Part shown: positions 8,537 through 17,532 of the stretch, piece after piece
Layout of the letters: the number at the start of each line of letters is the position of its first letter
Numbering within the stretch: position 1 is the first letter of the stretch
Source of the DNA: Saprospiraceae bacterium
GTDB lineage: Bacteria; Bacteroidota; Bacteroidia; Chitinophagales; Saprospiraceae
Direction of reading: 5' to 3'
DNA length: 27,549 bases
NCBI GenBank assembly: GCA_016715405.1
Contig: JADKAE010000035.1
Location: 1 to 27,549, forward strand
The notes under the pieces: generated by a model
Told to the model about the DNA's origin: nothing
Database searches by the model: none
The model's input: the letters and a program-made list of their open reading frames with translations, nothing else
Translations under genes and position numbers: made by a program

Positions 8537-9431
8537 AACCGCTCCCGGCTTGAACACAGCTTCCTACACGGTTACCATCACCGGATCGGAAGGTCAGTGG
8601 TTCGTCGACACCGTTCAGATAGAAATACTTGACGACTTGTTGGCTACGCCTCAAATTGTCAACGTCAACCAGGATGTGACCTGCCTTTATGACGACGTAA
8701 GCCTGCAGGCTATTTCAGCCCTGAGCAAAGCATCGTACATATGGTTTGACGAAGACGGCGATGTGCTGGCTGAAGCGCCGAACCTTACCCTTTCGCAAGT
8801 TGAAAGCGATCAAACGGTATTCGTACGCACAGCATATCACAATTGCTACTCTGAGCAGGCTGCCTACTTCATCGACGTACACGCGCCGGATGCCGGCTTC
8901 GAAGCCGATCAGACTAATGTGTTGGCAGGCGATACGATACACTTCCAGGCAAGCGCTGAAAACGCCCAATACACCTGGCATTTTGGCGACGGCAGTCAAA
9001 GCGATTTGTCGGCTCCCGCTCATGTGTACCAGACCGCGGGCATGTACTCCGTCACCTTGGAAGTTCGCGACAGCAACGGCTGCACGAACAGTCTGATGCG
9101 CCCCAACCTCGTACACGTGGAATTGTCTACCGCTTCATCTGAACCCGGCATGCCGAAGATGGAATTGCAGGCGCATCCCAATCCGTTTGCAGGAATGCTC
9201 AACGTGACGATACAAGCGCCCGTCGATGGGAAATACTCGCTGCGATTACTGGACAATCAGGGCAAAACGCTATGGCGCCGCCAGGTTGACCTTACCGCAG
9301 GCAAAACGGATATTCCGCTCACCGAAAACGAACTATCTATTGCACCCGGCAGCTACTTCATGCAGCTCAATGCAGTAGGCAAGGAAGAAGAACGAATTGT
9401 CATACCATTGATAAAAGTTCCGAGACCCTAA
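8484..9431 (+). CDS. Protein A, piece 7 of 7: SprB repeat, Ig-like, PKD and T9SS sorting tail
   Basis: The true frame runs from about 8493 to the TAA at 9429-9431. It contains a SprB-type repeat (PPYQYLWSNGE...TASYTVTITGSEG), an Ig-like domain with a Cys pair (VTCLYDD...HNCYSEQA), a PKD domain with YTWHFGDG and a closing NGC, and a C-terminal type A T9SS sorting domain. The sorting domain shows HPNPF, then YSLRLLDNQGKTLW and ending IVIPLIKVPRP. In Bacteroidota this tail directs proteins through the type IX secretion system to the surface or the outside. The order CRGV-SprB-Ig-PKD-tail is a one-unit version of the whole of protein B immediately downstream, which suggests the two genes are related by duplication. 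The ATG at 8484 is internal. Confidence 0.85.
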   Translation: MVLEPPYQYLWSNGEMGETAPGLNTASYTVTITGSEGQWFVDTVQIEILDDLLATPQIVNVNQDVTCLYDDVSLQAISALSKASYIWFDEDGDVLAEAPNLTLSQVESDQTVFVRTAYHNCYSEQAAYFIDVHAPDAGFEADQTNVLAGDTIHFQASAENAQYTWHFGDGSQSDLSAPAHVYQTAGMYSVTLEVRDSNGCTNSLMRPNLVHVELSTASSEPGMPKMELQAHPNPFAGMLNVTIQAPVDGKYSLRLLDNQGKTLWRRQVDLTAGKTDIPLTENELSIAPGSYFMQLNAVGKEEERIVIPLIKVPRP

Positions 9432-9436
9432 ATAAA

Positions 9437-9469
9437 AGCCAGGCCCAGGAAAACCTCTTGGGCCTGGCT
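9437..9469 (+). terminator. Hairpin after protein A
   Basis: An 11-bp perfect stem (AGCCAGGCCCA at 9437-9447 with TGGGCCTGGCT at 9459-9469) begins five bases after the stop of protein A. There is no clear run of T after it on the plus strand. It could be a weak terminator or an RNA-stability hairpin that sets the A:B ratio in an operon, since B starts only 56 bases later. Confidence 0.6.
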
Positions 9470-9524
9470 CCCAAAGAAATACACACCATTTCAGCCATTG
9501 GCACACCAACAAAAGATATGGGAG

Positions 9525-12500
9525 ATGCAACCTAAAATAGCACTATTGATTGCCTTCTTGTTTTCAACGGCGCTCACAGCGACCTTTGCCGACAATATCG
9601 CCAACCCGCAGGATACGACTACCTGGGCAGTTACTCCTGCGTCGTATAGCGACAACATGGTGATCACTGCGGTGATAGAAATAGAAGGAATAGAATCCCG
9701 AAATGCCGCCGATATGATATCCGCTTTCGTGGGTGGTACGGATTGCAGGGGCGTAACTCATGCGACCTACGTGCCCGCTATTGACCGCTATATTGTGAGT
9801 ATGTTGGTGTACGCCAATACAACCGGGGAAACCATCAATTTCTTCGTGTATAGCGCTGATGCGGATAGGATATTGCCCGCGATCACCACCTATGTCTTTG
9901 ACCCGTCTGCTCCAACGGGAAGTTTGGCTTTTCCGGATACGATCAAGACCGTTAGGTTGGAATTGGGTTTAACTAAAACCGACGTTTTGTGCACGGCAGA
10001 TTCAACCGGTTCGGTGAGTCTAAACGTTACCGGTGGGCAACCCCCGTACATCTATGATTGGAGTACGGGCGATACTACAGCTACCGTTACGGGGCTTGGT
10101 TTTGGCACGTATTATTTTACGGTTACCGATAGCGACGGCTTTTTCAAATCTGACAGCGTGGCTATCCTCAATCTCAACAAAACGATCTCTCCGCCAACCG
10201 TAGCCGCGGTACCATCCAGCACGGTTTGTACCGGATCTAACGTATACACCTTCGCCTTTTCATCAGAACCCCTATCCCCTAGTTACGAATGGTACAATAT
10301 ATTTGACAGTCTCATTTTTGTGGGTGATTTGCTGTTATTACCCCAAATTGCCGGGCCTACACAAGTGTACGCCATCACCAACGTACACAACTGCTTGTCA
10401 GCCCCCACATCAATAAGTATTAATGCTTTGCCTTCGCCCGATGCAACTTTTGCACTCAACCTCAATACGCCTGCCATACAGGATACGGTAGTTTTTGTGC
10501 CCAATAGCATCGTGCCGGCGAATACGTATAACTGGACCTTTGGCGACGGCGACACTGCCACCGGGCCCAACGCCAAACACGTGTATACCAACGAAGGTAT
10601 ATACCTGGTGACGCTTACTGTTACAACTCCCCTCGGTTGTTCCGCCACCTATTCACAGGCGGTGGCTGTCAATGACGGCGCCATCGATGTGTTGTTGGAT
10701 GTTGTTCCTGCTTTTTGCGGCGGCTCGTCCACCGGATCGGCATCGGCACAAGCCATCAATGGAAGCCCTCCTTACCAATATCTATGGAGCAACGGCGCAA
10801 CCACCAACTCGGTCAATAATTTACAACCAGGCACATATAGCCTGACCGTAATAGATGCGAACGGCGTTTCGCGCGTGGTAGAAGTGATCATCAGCACGAG
10901 TGCAAACGGTCTTACCCCGCCATTGGTCTTACCCAACCTGGGACAACCCGTATGTCCGGGCGAAGGCTTCTGGGTAGTAGCCGCATCAGGCAATCCCAAC
11001 GCCCAATATTACTGGTTTACTGCCGCTGTAGGCGGTACATTGGTCTTCATCGGCGACCAGTTATTCGTCAATGAAGCCCAGCAAGGCCTTAGCCTCTTTG
11101 TAGAAAGCCGCCAGGGCACTTGTATCTCCACCCGCACCCCCGTGGTGGTACCTGCCAACAACTTTGACGCCAGGTTTGAAGCTTCGCTTTATGAGGCACA
11201 ACCCAACCAGACGATTAACTTTAGTGTCAATACGCCTTTGGCAGGTTATCAGTATCAATGGGAATTTGGCAACGGCGATGTGGGCACCGGCACTTCTATT
11301 AACTACAACTATCCGCTACCCGGTATTTATATCGTAAGGCTTAAGGTTACTTCGCCCCAGGGCTGCTCGGTCAGTGAAGAACGGCTCGTTACTATCCTGA
11401 GCGAATTGCAGGTTATCCTCCAGGTTACCCGGCCGGAATGCCCCAACCTGAATACCGGTATGATCATCAGCCAGGTGCTCGATGGCACGCCTCCTTTCTC
11501 CTACCAGTGGAGCAACGGCCTGACAACACCTAACCTGACTAACCTGGCCGCAGGGCAATATACACTGACGGTTACTGACGCTACCGGCCAGCGCGCTACC
11601 GTAACTACCAACTTAGCCGCATTGGTATACACCCTGCAACCGCCCAGTTTCTCAATAAATGGATCACAACCCGTTTGTAAAGGCGATAACGTATGGGTTA
11701 CTGCATATTCTAACCAATCGGGTGTAGAATTTTACTGGTATGGCAGTGCAGGCGGCAACGATTTGCTTTTTGTAGGCAATCCGCTGGTTATTTATGACAT
11801 TCAAAGCAACAAACAGTTCTGGGTGGAAACCCGGTATGCCGGTTGTTTAACGTCAACCCGCCTGGGCGTCACGGTGAATGTAACCGCACCCAATGCCTCC
11901 TTCCAGTTATCTACGACCAGTGTTGCCCCCGGCCAATTGTTGAGCGCTTTTAATATTACGGTGATTCCAGGTTATACTTATTTCTGGAATTTCGGAAACG
12001 GCACTACGGCTACTATTAACTCCGCTAATTACAGTTTTTCATACAGCTTGCCCGGTTTATACGAGTTTTCAATCACGGTAACGGCGCCCAACGGCTGTAG
12101 CGATACCCGCAAGCAGTATATATATGTGTATACGCCTGTAGTAGATCCTCCCGACGACACCGGTGGCGCCTCGCTAAGCGTCGTATTTGACGTAACCTCA
12201 GCGCAATGCGCATTGCAGTCGAACGGCAGCATACAGGCTTCTGTGATCAACGGTACGCCCCCGTTTAGCTACAACTGGAGCAATGGAGATAATACTTCTG
12301 CCATCAGTGGCTTGAGCCCGGGCATATATATTTTAACGGTTACCGACTCGGAAGGACAATCTGTAATAGCTTCCGCACAAGTCTTTAACCAATTAGGAAC
12401 GCTGGTTCCTCCTATTGTCACCATCAACGGCGGCTACGATATCTGCCAGGGCGATGATATCTGGCTGGCGGCAGCATCTCCTTCAGGGCCTGCCTCTTTT

Positions 12501-15260
12501 TACTGGTATAATGAATCCACCAGCGGTCAGCTTATTAACGTGGGTGGTACGCTATTCCTCAGCGATGTGCAGATTCAGGATACTTTCTACGTAGAAGCCC
12601 GCATCGATGGGTGCGCAGTGAGCAACCGCTCGATGGTAATCGTCAAACCGGCCACACTGTTTACTGAATTTACCGCGAGCCCCCAGGTGATTCCGGAAGG
12701 AGGCAGTATTTTGTTTGAAACAGATACTATTGTTGCCGGTCATTCCTACAATTGGGTATTCGGCGACGGCGCCACGGCTATCGGTTCGCAGGTGTCTCAC
12801 ACGTATTTGCACCAAGGCACGTACGAAGTCACACTCATTGTAGTCAACCAGGATAGCTGTACTGCAGAGCGCAAACTCTTTATCAATGTATATCCGGTGC
12901 CCAACTCGGCGCCTGTATTATTGCTCAATACGACCCAAAACGTGCAATGCCCCGATGACGCATCCGGAAGCATAAGCGCCTCCGTATTTGGCGGCACACC
13001 TCCGTATAGCTACTTGTGGAGCAACGGCGCCGTTACCAGCCAGCTCATCGGTTTATTGCCCGGCCAGTATAACCTGACGGTAACGGATGCCCTTGGACAA
13101 ACGGCTACCGGTTCGGCAGATGTGCTTAGCCAGTACCCCAACCTGGCAGCACCTCAAGTAGTGCTTAACAACAACCAAAATATTTGCCTCGGTGGCGATG
13201 CCTGGGTAGCTGCCAATGCGGTCTATCCCAATGCCACTTATTACTGGTACGACGCCCAGGTGGGTGGTAACCTGATCTATGTAGGCAATCCCATGCCTGT
13301 AAATAATATACAAACCGACCTGCTTTATTTCGCCGAAACCCGTATCGGCGCATGCGTTTCTTCTTCCAGGACGCCCGTCTCTATCGACCTGACAGAAGTT
13401 AATGGTGACTTTACGGCTTCTGCAATCGTTGCACCCATAGGTACGCCCATCCTGTTTACTGCACTGGAGAATAATCCTCAGGCAACTTTCAGTTGGGATT
13501 TTGCCAATGGTTCAACCGGCAACATTGGCTCCTTATCGCATACCTTCGACATCCCCGGGTTGTACGAGGTAAAACTTACCGTGAACCTTCCCGGCGGTTG
13601 CCAGGCTACGAGCAGCCAGTGGATCAAAATTACGCTGGGCAACAACGACCTGGCTGTAGCTATTCAACGCTCGGATGCCACTTGTGCAGGCGATAGCGAC
13701 GGCAGCATCGCCCTTACGATAAGCGGCGGCACATCGCCTTACGACGTTCAGTGGGGCGATGGCGCAACGGGTACGACGCGTACAGGCTTAACGCCCGGCA
13801 TCTACTCCGTGGCGATCACCGATGCGCTTGGCGCCACGCTTATTGAAAACATAAACGTGGGTAGCCAAACCCAGCTCATAGACTTGCCCACCGTTACGGT
13901 TAACGGCGGCCTGCCGCTGTGTGCGGGTGAACCATTCCTTTCCGTAGCAGCCAACAACATCTCCAACCCGGAATATCGCTGGTACGATGCCCCGGTAGAC
14001 GGAAACCTGGTTTTTGCCGGTCCCTCCTTCCCTATCGCCGGGCTTTTCCAAAACGACACCTTATATGTAGAAGCTTTCTACAATGGGTGTTTCTCATCGG
14101 GTCGCACGCAGGTAAATCTGGAAGCTGAAAATGTCAGCGCCCTCTTTACCGCATCAACCACTATCATTCAACTGGGCAGCTCCGTCGATCTCGACCCCAA
14201 TACGGTTTCGGCAAACAACACCTACGAATGGGATTTCGGCGATGGTCTGGGCTCAACAAATGCGAATACCAGCCACACGTATAATGCCCCCGGCACCTAC
14301 CTGATCACCCTGAAAGTAACAGGCCCCAACGGCTGCGTAATTAGCCGCAGCCTCTCGGTGGAAGTGATCAACAACCAGCAAATGGCCTTATCGCTTCAGG
14401 TAACCGACAACCCCTGTCCCGAAAGCACAGAAGGCGCCATTACGGCCCAAATTGTAAACGGCTCAGCGCCATTTACATACAACTGGAGCAACGGCCAAAG
14501 CGGAAGTAGCATTACAGGTTTACCTGTGGGTAACTACTCGGTGACCGTAACCGATTCGCAGGGCGCTACTGTGGTTCAGCAAGCAGAAATCAGCAATACC
14601 ACGGGACTAAGCTTTATCTCTGCCCCCGCAGTATTCCTCAACGGCGCGAACTTAGTGTGCCCGGGCAGCAGCGTCAGCTTGTTTGCGATGACCAACCAGG
14701 CAGGTATTCCGACATACAACTGGTACGACGCACCACAAGGCGGTAACCTGCTCAATATTGGCGCGGTATACAACACCTTTGGGCCGCTGTCCAACGAAAC
14801 TTTCTACGTACAAACGAACTACAACGGATGCCTATCCGACACCCGTACGCCATTTAACCTGATGGTGGACAATCCAAACCAGGGCTTCGTGGCGTCTACT
14901 CAATTTATTTTTGAAAATGAGGAAGTCATACTGACTCCAAACCTGCAAAATGCAGGCAACATTTACGAGTGGACCTTCGGCGATGGCACCAGCTCATCGG
15001 ATATGCAACCCAACCACACGTATACTTATCCCGATCTTTTTGACGTATCTCTCACGGTTACCAGCCCCAACGGCTGTATGGTTACCACCCAGGAGCCCGA
15101 CTTTATCAATGTGATTTCGTCTACTCAGCTCACCCTGATTCTCGACATGGAACCCGTGACTTGCGAAGGCGCAGGCAACGGCAGTATCCAGGCATTGGTT
15201 TTCAACGGGTTGCCCCTTATACTTATCAATGGAGCAACGGGGCTACTACCTCCTCGCTGA
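9525..15260 (+). CDS. Giant T9SS surface protein B, piece 1 of 3: signal peptide, CRGV module, SprB-Ig-PKD units 1-7
   Basis: I place the start at the ATG at 9525, preceded by AAAAGATATGGGAG. It gives a clean signal peptide (MQPKIALLIAFLFSTALTATFA); the TTG at 9498 would add nine unlikely residues. After the signal comes a CRGV module (NMVITAVIEIEG, MISAFVGGTDCRGV, YIVSMLVYA; about residues 30-145), the same module as in protein A. Then come tandem units of about 245 residues. Each has a SprB-like repeat (C....GSI....GG.PPY.Y.WSNG...L.PG.Y..TVTD), an Ig-like domain (VC.G...WY...GG...VG...GC.S.RT) and a PKD domain (Y.W.FGDG...H.Y..PG.Y.V.L.VT...GC). SprB-type repeats are named after the gliding adhesin SprB of Flavobacterium, but no gliding genes are present here, so a general adhesin or surface-structure role is inferred. 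The frame is lost near GGG at 15207-15209. Confidence 0.9.
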   Translation: MQPKIALLIAFLFSTALTATFADNIANPQDTTTWAVTPASYSDNMVITAVIEIEGIESRNAADMISAFVGGTDCRGVTHATYVPAIDRYIVSMLVYANTTGETINFFVYSADADRILPAITTYVFDPSAPTGSLAFPDTIKTVRLELGLTKTDVLCTADSTGSVSLNVTGGQPPYIYDWSTGDTTATVTGLGFGTYYFTVTDSDGFFKSDSVAILNLNKTISPPTVAAVPSSTVCTGSNVYTFAFSSEPLSPSYEWYNIFDSLIFVGDLLLLPQIAGPTQVYAITNVHNCLSAPTSISINALPSPDATFALNLNTPAIQDTVVFVPNSIVPANTYNWTFGDGDTATGPNAKHVYTNEGIYLVTLTVTTPLGCSATYSQAVAVNDGAIDVLLDVVPAFCGGSSTGSASAQAINGSPPYQYLWSNGATTNSVNNLQPGTYSLTVIDANGVSRVVEVIISTSANGLTPPLVLPNLGQPVCPGEGFWVVAASGNPNAQYYWFTAAVGGTLVFIGDQLFVNEAQQGLSLFVESRQGTCISTRTPVVVPANNFDARFEASLYEAQPNQTINFSVNTPLAGYQYQWEFGNGDVGTGTSINYNYPLPGIYIVRLKVTSPQGCSVSEERLVTILSELQVILQVTRPECPNLNTGMIISQVLDGTPPFSYQWSNGLTTPNLTNLAAGQYTLTVTDATGQRATVTTNLAALVYTLQPPSFSINGSQPVCKGDNVWVTAYSNQSGVEFYWYGSAGGNDLLFVGNPLVIYDIQSNKQFWVETRYAGCLTSTRLGVTVNVTAPNASFQLSTTSVAPGQLLSAFNITVIPGYTYFWNFGNGTTATINSANYSFSYSLPGLYEFSITVTAPNGCSDTRKQYIYVYTPVVDPPDDTGGASLSVVFDVTSAQCALQSNGSIQASVINGTPPFSYNWSNGDNTSAISGLSPGIYILTVTDSEGQSVIASAQVFNQLGTLVPPIVTINGGYDICQGDDIWLAAASPSGPASFYWYNESTSGQLINVGGTLFLSDVQIQDTFYVEARIDGCAVSNRSMVIVKPATLFTEFTASPQVIPEGGSILFETDTIVAGHSYNWVFGDGATAIGSQVSHTYLHQGTYEVTLIVVNQDSCTAERKLFINVYPVPNSAPVLLLNTTQNVQCPDDASGSISASVFGGTPPYSYLWSNGAVTSQLIGLLPGQYNLTVTDALGQTATGSADVLSQYPNLAAPQVVLNNNQNICLGGDAWVAANAVYPNATYYWYDAQVGGNLIYVGNPMPVNNIQTDLLYFAETRIGACVSSSRTPVSIDLTEVNGDFTASAIVAPIGTPILFTALENNPQATFSWDFANGSTGNIGSLSHTFDIPGLYEVKLTVNLPGGCQATSSQWIKITLGNNDLAVAIQRSDATCAGDSDGSIALTISGGTSPYDVQWGDGATGTTRTGLTPGIYSVAITDALGATLIENINVGSQTQLIDLPTVTVNGGLPLCAGEPFLSVAANNISNPEYRWYDAPVDGNLVFAGPSFPIAGLFQNDTLYVEAFYNGCFSSGRTQVNLEAENVSALFTASTTIIQLGSSVDLDPNTVSANNTYEWDFGDGLGSTNANTSHTYNAPGTYLITLKVTGPNGCVISRSLSVEVINNQQMALSLQVTDNPCPESTEGAITAQIVNGSAPFTYNWSNGQSGSSITGLPVGNYSVTVTDSQGATVVQQAEISNTTGLSFISAPAVFLNGANLVCPGSSVSLFAMTNQAGIPTYNWYDAPQGGNLLNIGAVYNTFGPLSNETFYVQTNYNGCLSDTRTPFNLMVDNPNQGFVASTQFIFENEEVILTPNLQNAGNIYEWTFGDGTSSSDMQPNHTYTYPDLFDVSLTVTSPNGCMVTTQEPDFINVISSTQLTLILDMEPVTCEGAGNGSIQALVFNGLPLILINGATGLLPPR

Positions 15261-16455
15261 GCCAGTTGAGCCCCGGTAATTACTCGCTCACGCTTAGCGA
15301 TTCAGGCGGTTTGATAATGACTGCCCAAACACAGGTGACCACCATGCATCCGCTGCCCGCTACACCGGGCATCATCTGGGCAGGCCCATCTACGGTTTGC
15401 GCAGGCACAGATGTAGCCTTACAAGCCGGTTCTACCGTGCCTGTCGACAGTTTCTTGTGGTATAACCTGAATGGCGATCTGCTTCATGTGGGCAACGTAC
15501 TTCTGCTGGATGATATGCAAACAGCCGGCAGCTTCTTCCTGGAAAGCCCTATACTACGTATGCCTGGAATTTTGGCGATGGCAATACTTCTCAGGCAGTA
15601 AGCCCGGTCTACAGTTATTCACAGGCAGGGCAATATACCATCAGCCTGACGGTTACTGATGCAAGCGGTTGTTCAGCGACTGCCACTATCAGCAATGCCG
15701 TACAAGTAGTCGAAGCCAATAGCCTGGCGGCTACGTTCTCCGTTGAAAATGTGCTTTGCAGCGCTGACCAGACCGGCGAAGCGACAATCCTTGTAAGCGG
15801 GGGCACGCCTCCCTACCAATACGATTGGAGCAATGGCGCCACAACAGCCCAGGCAAGCGCACTGTCAGCAGGTACGTACGGTGTGACGGTGACCGATGCG
15901 GTTAATAATATTTTCACGGCTTCCGTGCAAATAGAAAACCAAAACGCAACCATACCCGCGCCCAATATTGTGGTTAATGGCAACCTGCCGGCTTGTAAAG
16001 GAGAAACTGCCTTTATATTGGCCAATAGCAACGCCTATCCCGATGCCGACTTCCAATGGTATAGCGAACCGGCAGGCGGACAACCTTTGTATACCGGTAT
16101 ACTCTATTTGCTACCCAACCTGCAAAGCAACCAAACCCTGTTCTGCGAGGCGAATGTAAATGGATGTATCTCTACTCGCCAAACGGTGAGTGTAAGCGTA
16201 CAAGCACCCAACACACAGTTCAGCTCCAACCCCAATACCGTTCCCATTCCCGAGGGTACAATGGTACAGTTCACTCCTGCCACCATGCTGCCCAACCACA
16301 CCTATCACTGGGAATTTGGCGACAACGGCTGGAGCCAGACACAGCAACCTTATTATATTTACAACCTTCCCGGCAATTTTGACGTAAGTCTCACGGTTAC
16401 CGACGAAGACGGATGTTCCGATACGCGGATGTATCCCGATTATGTAATTGTGTCA
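9990..16455 (+). repeat. Nine tandem SprB-Ig-PKD coding units in protein B
   Basis: The conserved SprB cysteine codon lies at 9990, 10716, 11439, 12207, 12948, 13683, 14415, 15162 and 15757. The spacings are 726, 723, 768, 741, 735, 732, 747 and 595 bases. The first seven are near-constant; the eighth is short by roughly 130-170 bases. Repetition is clear at the protein level but the DNA has diverged, so these are old duplications and not a simple DNA tandem repeat. Confidence 0.85.
15161..15601 (+). CDS. Protein B, piece 2 of 3: SprB and Ig part of unit 8 (truncated)
   Basis: From about 15208 frame 2 continues unit 8 as VAPYTYQWSNGATTSS and LSPGNYSLTLSDSGG, then the Ig-like domain (TVCAGTD, FLWYNLNGDLLHVGN, TAGSFFLES). 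After FFLES at about 15547 the expected GC.S.RT segment and the first half of the PKD domain are absent, and the frame changes. The last 17 residues before the stop at 15601 are out of frame. The preceding join needs one G added to the GGG run at 15207-15209. The second join is not a one-base event: about 46 residues found in every other unit are missing, including the second Cys of the Ig-like domain. Confidence 0.75.
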   Translation: MRRRRQRQYPGIGFQRVAPYTYQWSNGATTSSLSQLSPGNYSLTLSDSGGLIMTAQTQVTTMHPLPATPGIIWAGPSTVCAGTDVALQAGSTVPVDSFLWYNLNGDLLHVGNVLLLDDMQTAGSFFLESPILRMPGILAMAILLRQ

Positions 16456-16785
16456 GCTTTGTCTAACTTTGGGCCTGACCCCGATGACGTGGAAGAACGC
16501 GAAAGGACCCTGGAAACGCAAGTGCCGATATTTACAGCCGGCGCCTTCCCCAATCCGTTCGTAGACGATTTCACTGTTGTGATAGAAAATGATACCGAGG
16601 GCGAGTTCCAACTTACGCTTACTGATTTAGCAGGGCGCAACGTAATTAATCAGACCATAACGCTCAATGCCGGTAAACATCAACTCCGTGTAGAAACCGG
16701 TTTATTGTCACTGCCCGCAGGCGTGTATTCCTTAGTAATTCGCCAGGGCGAAGCGTGGGGTAGTTTACAAATGATCAAAAACTAA
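15547..16785 (+). CDS. Protein B, piece 3 of 3: PKD of unit 8, complete unit 9, T9SS sorting tail
   Basis: Frame 1 opens with PYTTYAWNFGDG, the core of the unit 8 PKD domain, and continues without interruption. Unit 9 has its SprB Cys at 15757 and reads TPPYQYDWSNGATT. It then has an Ig-like domain (ACKGET, FQWYSEPAGGQ, NGCISTRQT) and a PKD domain (YHWEFGDNGW, where the usual final G of FGDG is N). After an acidic linker (DPDDVEERER) comes the type A T9SS sorting domain: AGAFPNPF, FQLTLTDLAGRNV, LPAGVYSLVIRQG, ending in MIKN. The domain is expected to be removed or modified during export. A GTG at 15751 lies in the middle of the homology and is not a start. The stop at 16783-16785 lies two bases before the next gene. 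Confidence 0.85.
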   Translation, partial: PYTTYAWNFGDGNTSQAVSPVYSYSQAGQYTISLTVTDASGCSATATISNAVQVVEANSLAATFSVENVLCSADQTGEATILVSGGTPPYQYDWSNGATTAQASALSAGTYGVTVTDAVNNIFTASVQIENQNATIPAPNIVVNGNLPACKGETAFILANSNAYPDADFQWYSEPAGGQPLYTGILYLLPNLQSNQTLFCEANVNGCISTRQTVSVSVQAPNTQFSSNPNTVPIPEGTMVQFTPATMLPNHTYHWEFGDNGWSQTQQPYYIYNLPGNFDVSLTVTDEDGCSDTRMYPDYVIVSALSNFGPDPDDVEERERTLETQVPIFTAGAFPNPFVDDFTVVIENDTEGEFQLTLTDLAGRNVINQTITLNAGKHQLRVETGLLSLPAGVYSLVIRQGEAWGSLQMIKN

Positions 16786-16787
16786 TC

Positions 16788-17489
16788 ATGATGAATATCA
16801 AAACAGGCTTTTTCTTCGGCGCAGTAATCCTGATTTTCGCAGGACTCGGCTGCAAGCCTAACAAAGGCAACGATTTCATATTCGATGGCGATGCCCCCAG
16901 GGTATTCATCAACGGCAAGGACATCTTCCGCGATACTTTCAAGTATTCGCTCCAGGATTTGTATACCCTCGACTTTACGATTGACGACGATCAATCCAAC
17001 CGCAAGTTGAGCATGTCACGCCTCGATAATGCCCTGGTGTATTACAACGGCAATGTGCTCAACAACGCGATCATCGATCTCAATGGTACTTCCTCTGGAG
17101 AATTGTCTTTTAAAGCATTCCAGCCGGGCTTCTTTTCTTTCTTCCTGACGGTTACCGATCCGGAAAACAAGAGCTCCACAGCGCTCATAGAAATGATCGC
17201 ACTCGACAATCTTCTACCGGTAGCAGCACTTCAGGTTGCACAAACGAATGAGGTGGCGCCTTACCAGGTCAAAATCGATGCCTCAGCAAGCGTAGACTCT
17301 GATTCGCGCTGGGGGGGTACTATTGAAAAATACGAATACAACCTCGAAGGCTTTTACACCACTGAGTCTATCCGTGATAATATCGATTATATTTTCCCGG
17401 GACCGGGTACTTACCGCGTTCACGTGAGGGTTAAAGACAATGACGGCGCCTGGTCGCCGGTCATCACCAGAGAGATCGTAGTTAACTAA
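16788..17489 (+). CDS. Small PKD-containing lipoprotein
   Basis: This 233-residue protein starts two bases after the stop of protein B, so it is almost surely cotranscribed. Either of two consecutive ATGs (16788, 16791) could be used. The N-terminus has a hydrophobic segment ending in FAGLGC, with Cys22 as the probable lipidated residue; the G at -3 is less usual than L but acceptable. The middle is unassigned. The C-terminal 90 residues look PKD-like (PYQVKIDASASVDSDS, FPGPGTYRVHVRVKDNDG). No frame break is present. A membrane-anchored partner of A or B at the cell surface is a reasonable inference from position alone. No enzymatic motif is visible. Confidence 0.8.
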   Translation: MMNIKTGFFFGAVILIFAGLGCKPNKGNDFIFDGDAPRVFINGKDIFRDTFKYSLQDLYTLDFTIDDDQSNRKLSMSRLDNALVYYNGNVLNNAIIDLNGTSSGELSFKAFQPGFFSFFLTVTDPENKSSTALIEMIALDNLLPVAALQVAQTNEVAPYQVKIDASASVDSDSRWGGTIEKYEYNLEGFYTTESIRDNIDYIFPGPGTYRVHVRVKDNDGAWSPVITREIVVN

Positions 17490-17494
17490 AAAAA

Positions 17495-17532
17495 GCGCCG
17501 TTGCAATGATCATATTGACATTGCGACGGCGC
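17495..17532 (-). terminator. Terminator of the radical SAM gene, between convergent genes
   Basis: A 14-bp stem (GCGCCGTTGCAATG at 17495-17508 with 17519-17532, one G-T type mismatch) encloses a 10-base loop. On the minus strand it is followed by T7 (the A run at 17488-17494), the classic intrinsic terminator form. It may also end plus-strand transcription of the lipoprotein, although no T run follows on that side. The outer edge touches the radical SAM stop codon. Confidence 0.8.

Noticed and set aside
1..9431. Programmed frameshifting or a true pseudogene in protein A
   Set aside because: Breaks occur at many sites, often at homopolymers, and equally affect unrelated genes including dnaK; no slippery-site plus structure pattern is shared.
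9498..9524. TTG as the start of protein B
   Set aside because: It adds nine polar residues in front of an otherwise perfect signal peptide; the ATG at 9525 is better.
9990..16455. CRISPR or DNA tandem repeat
   Set aside because: The period is about 735 bases and conservation is at the protein level only.
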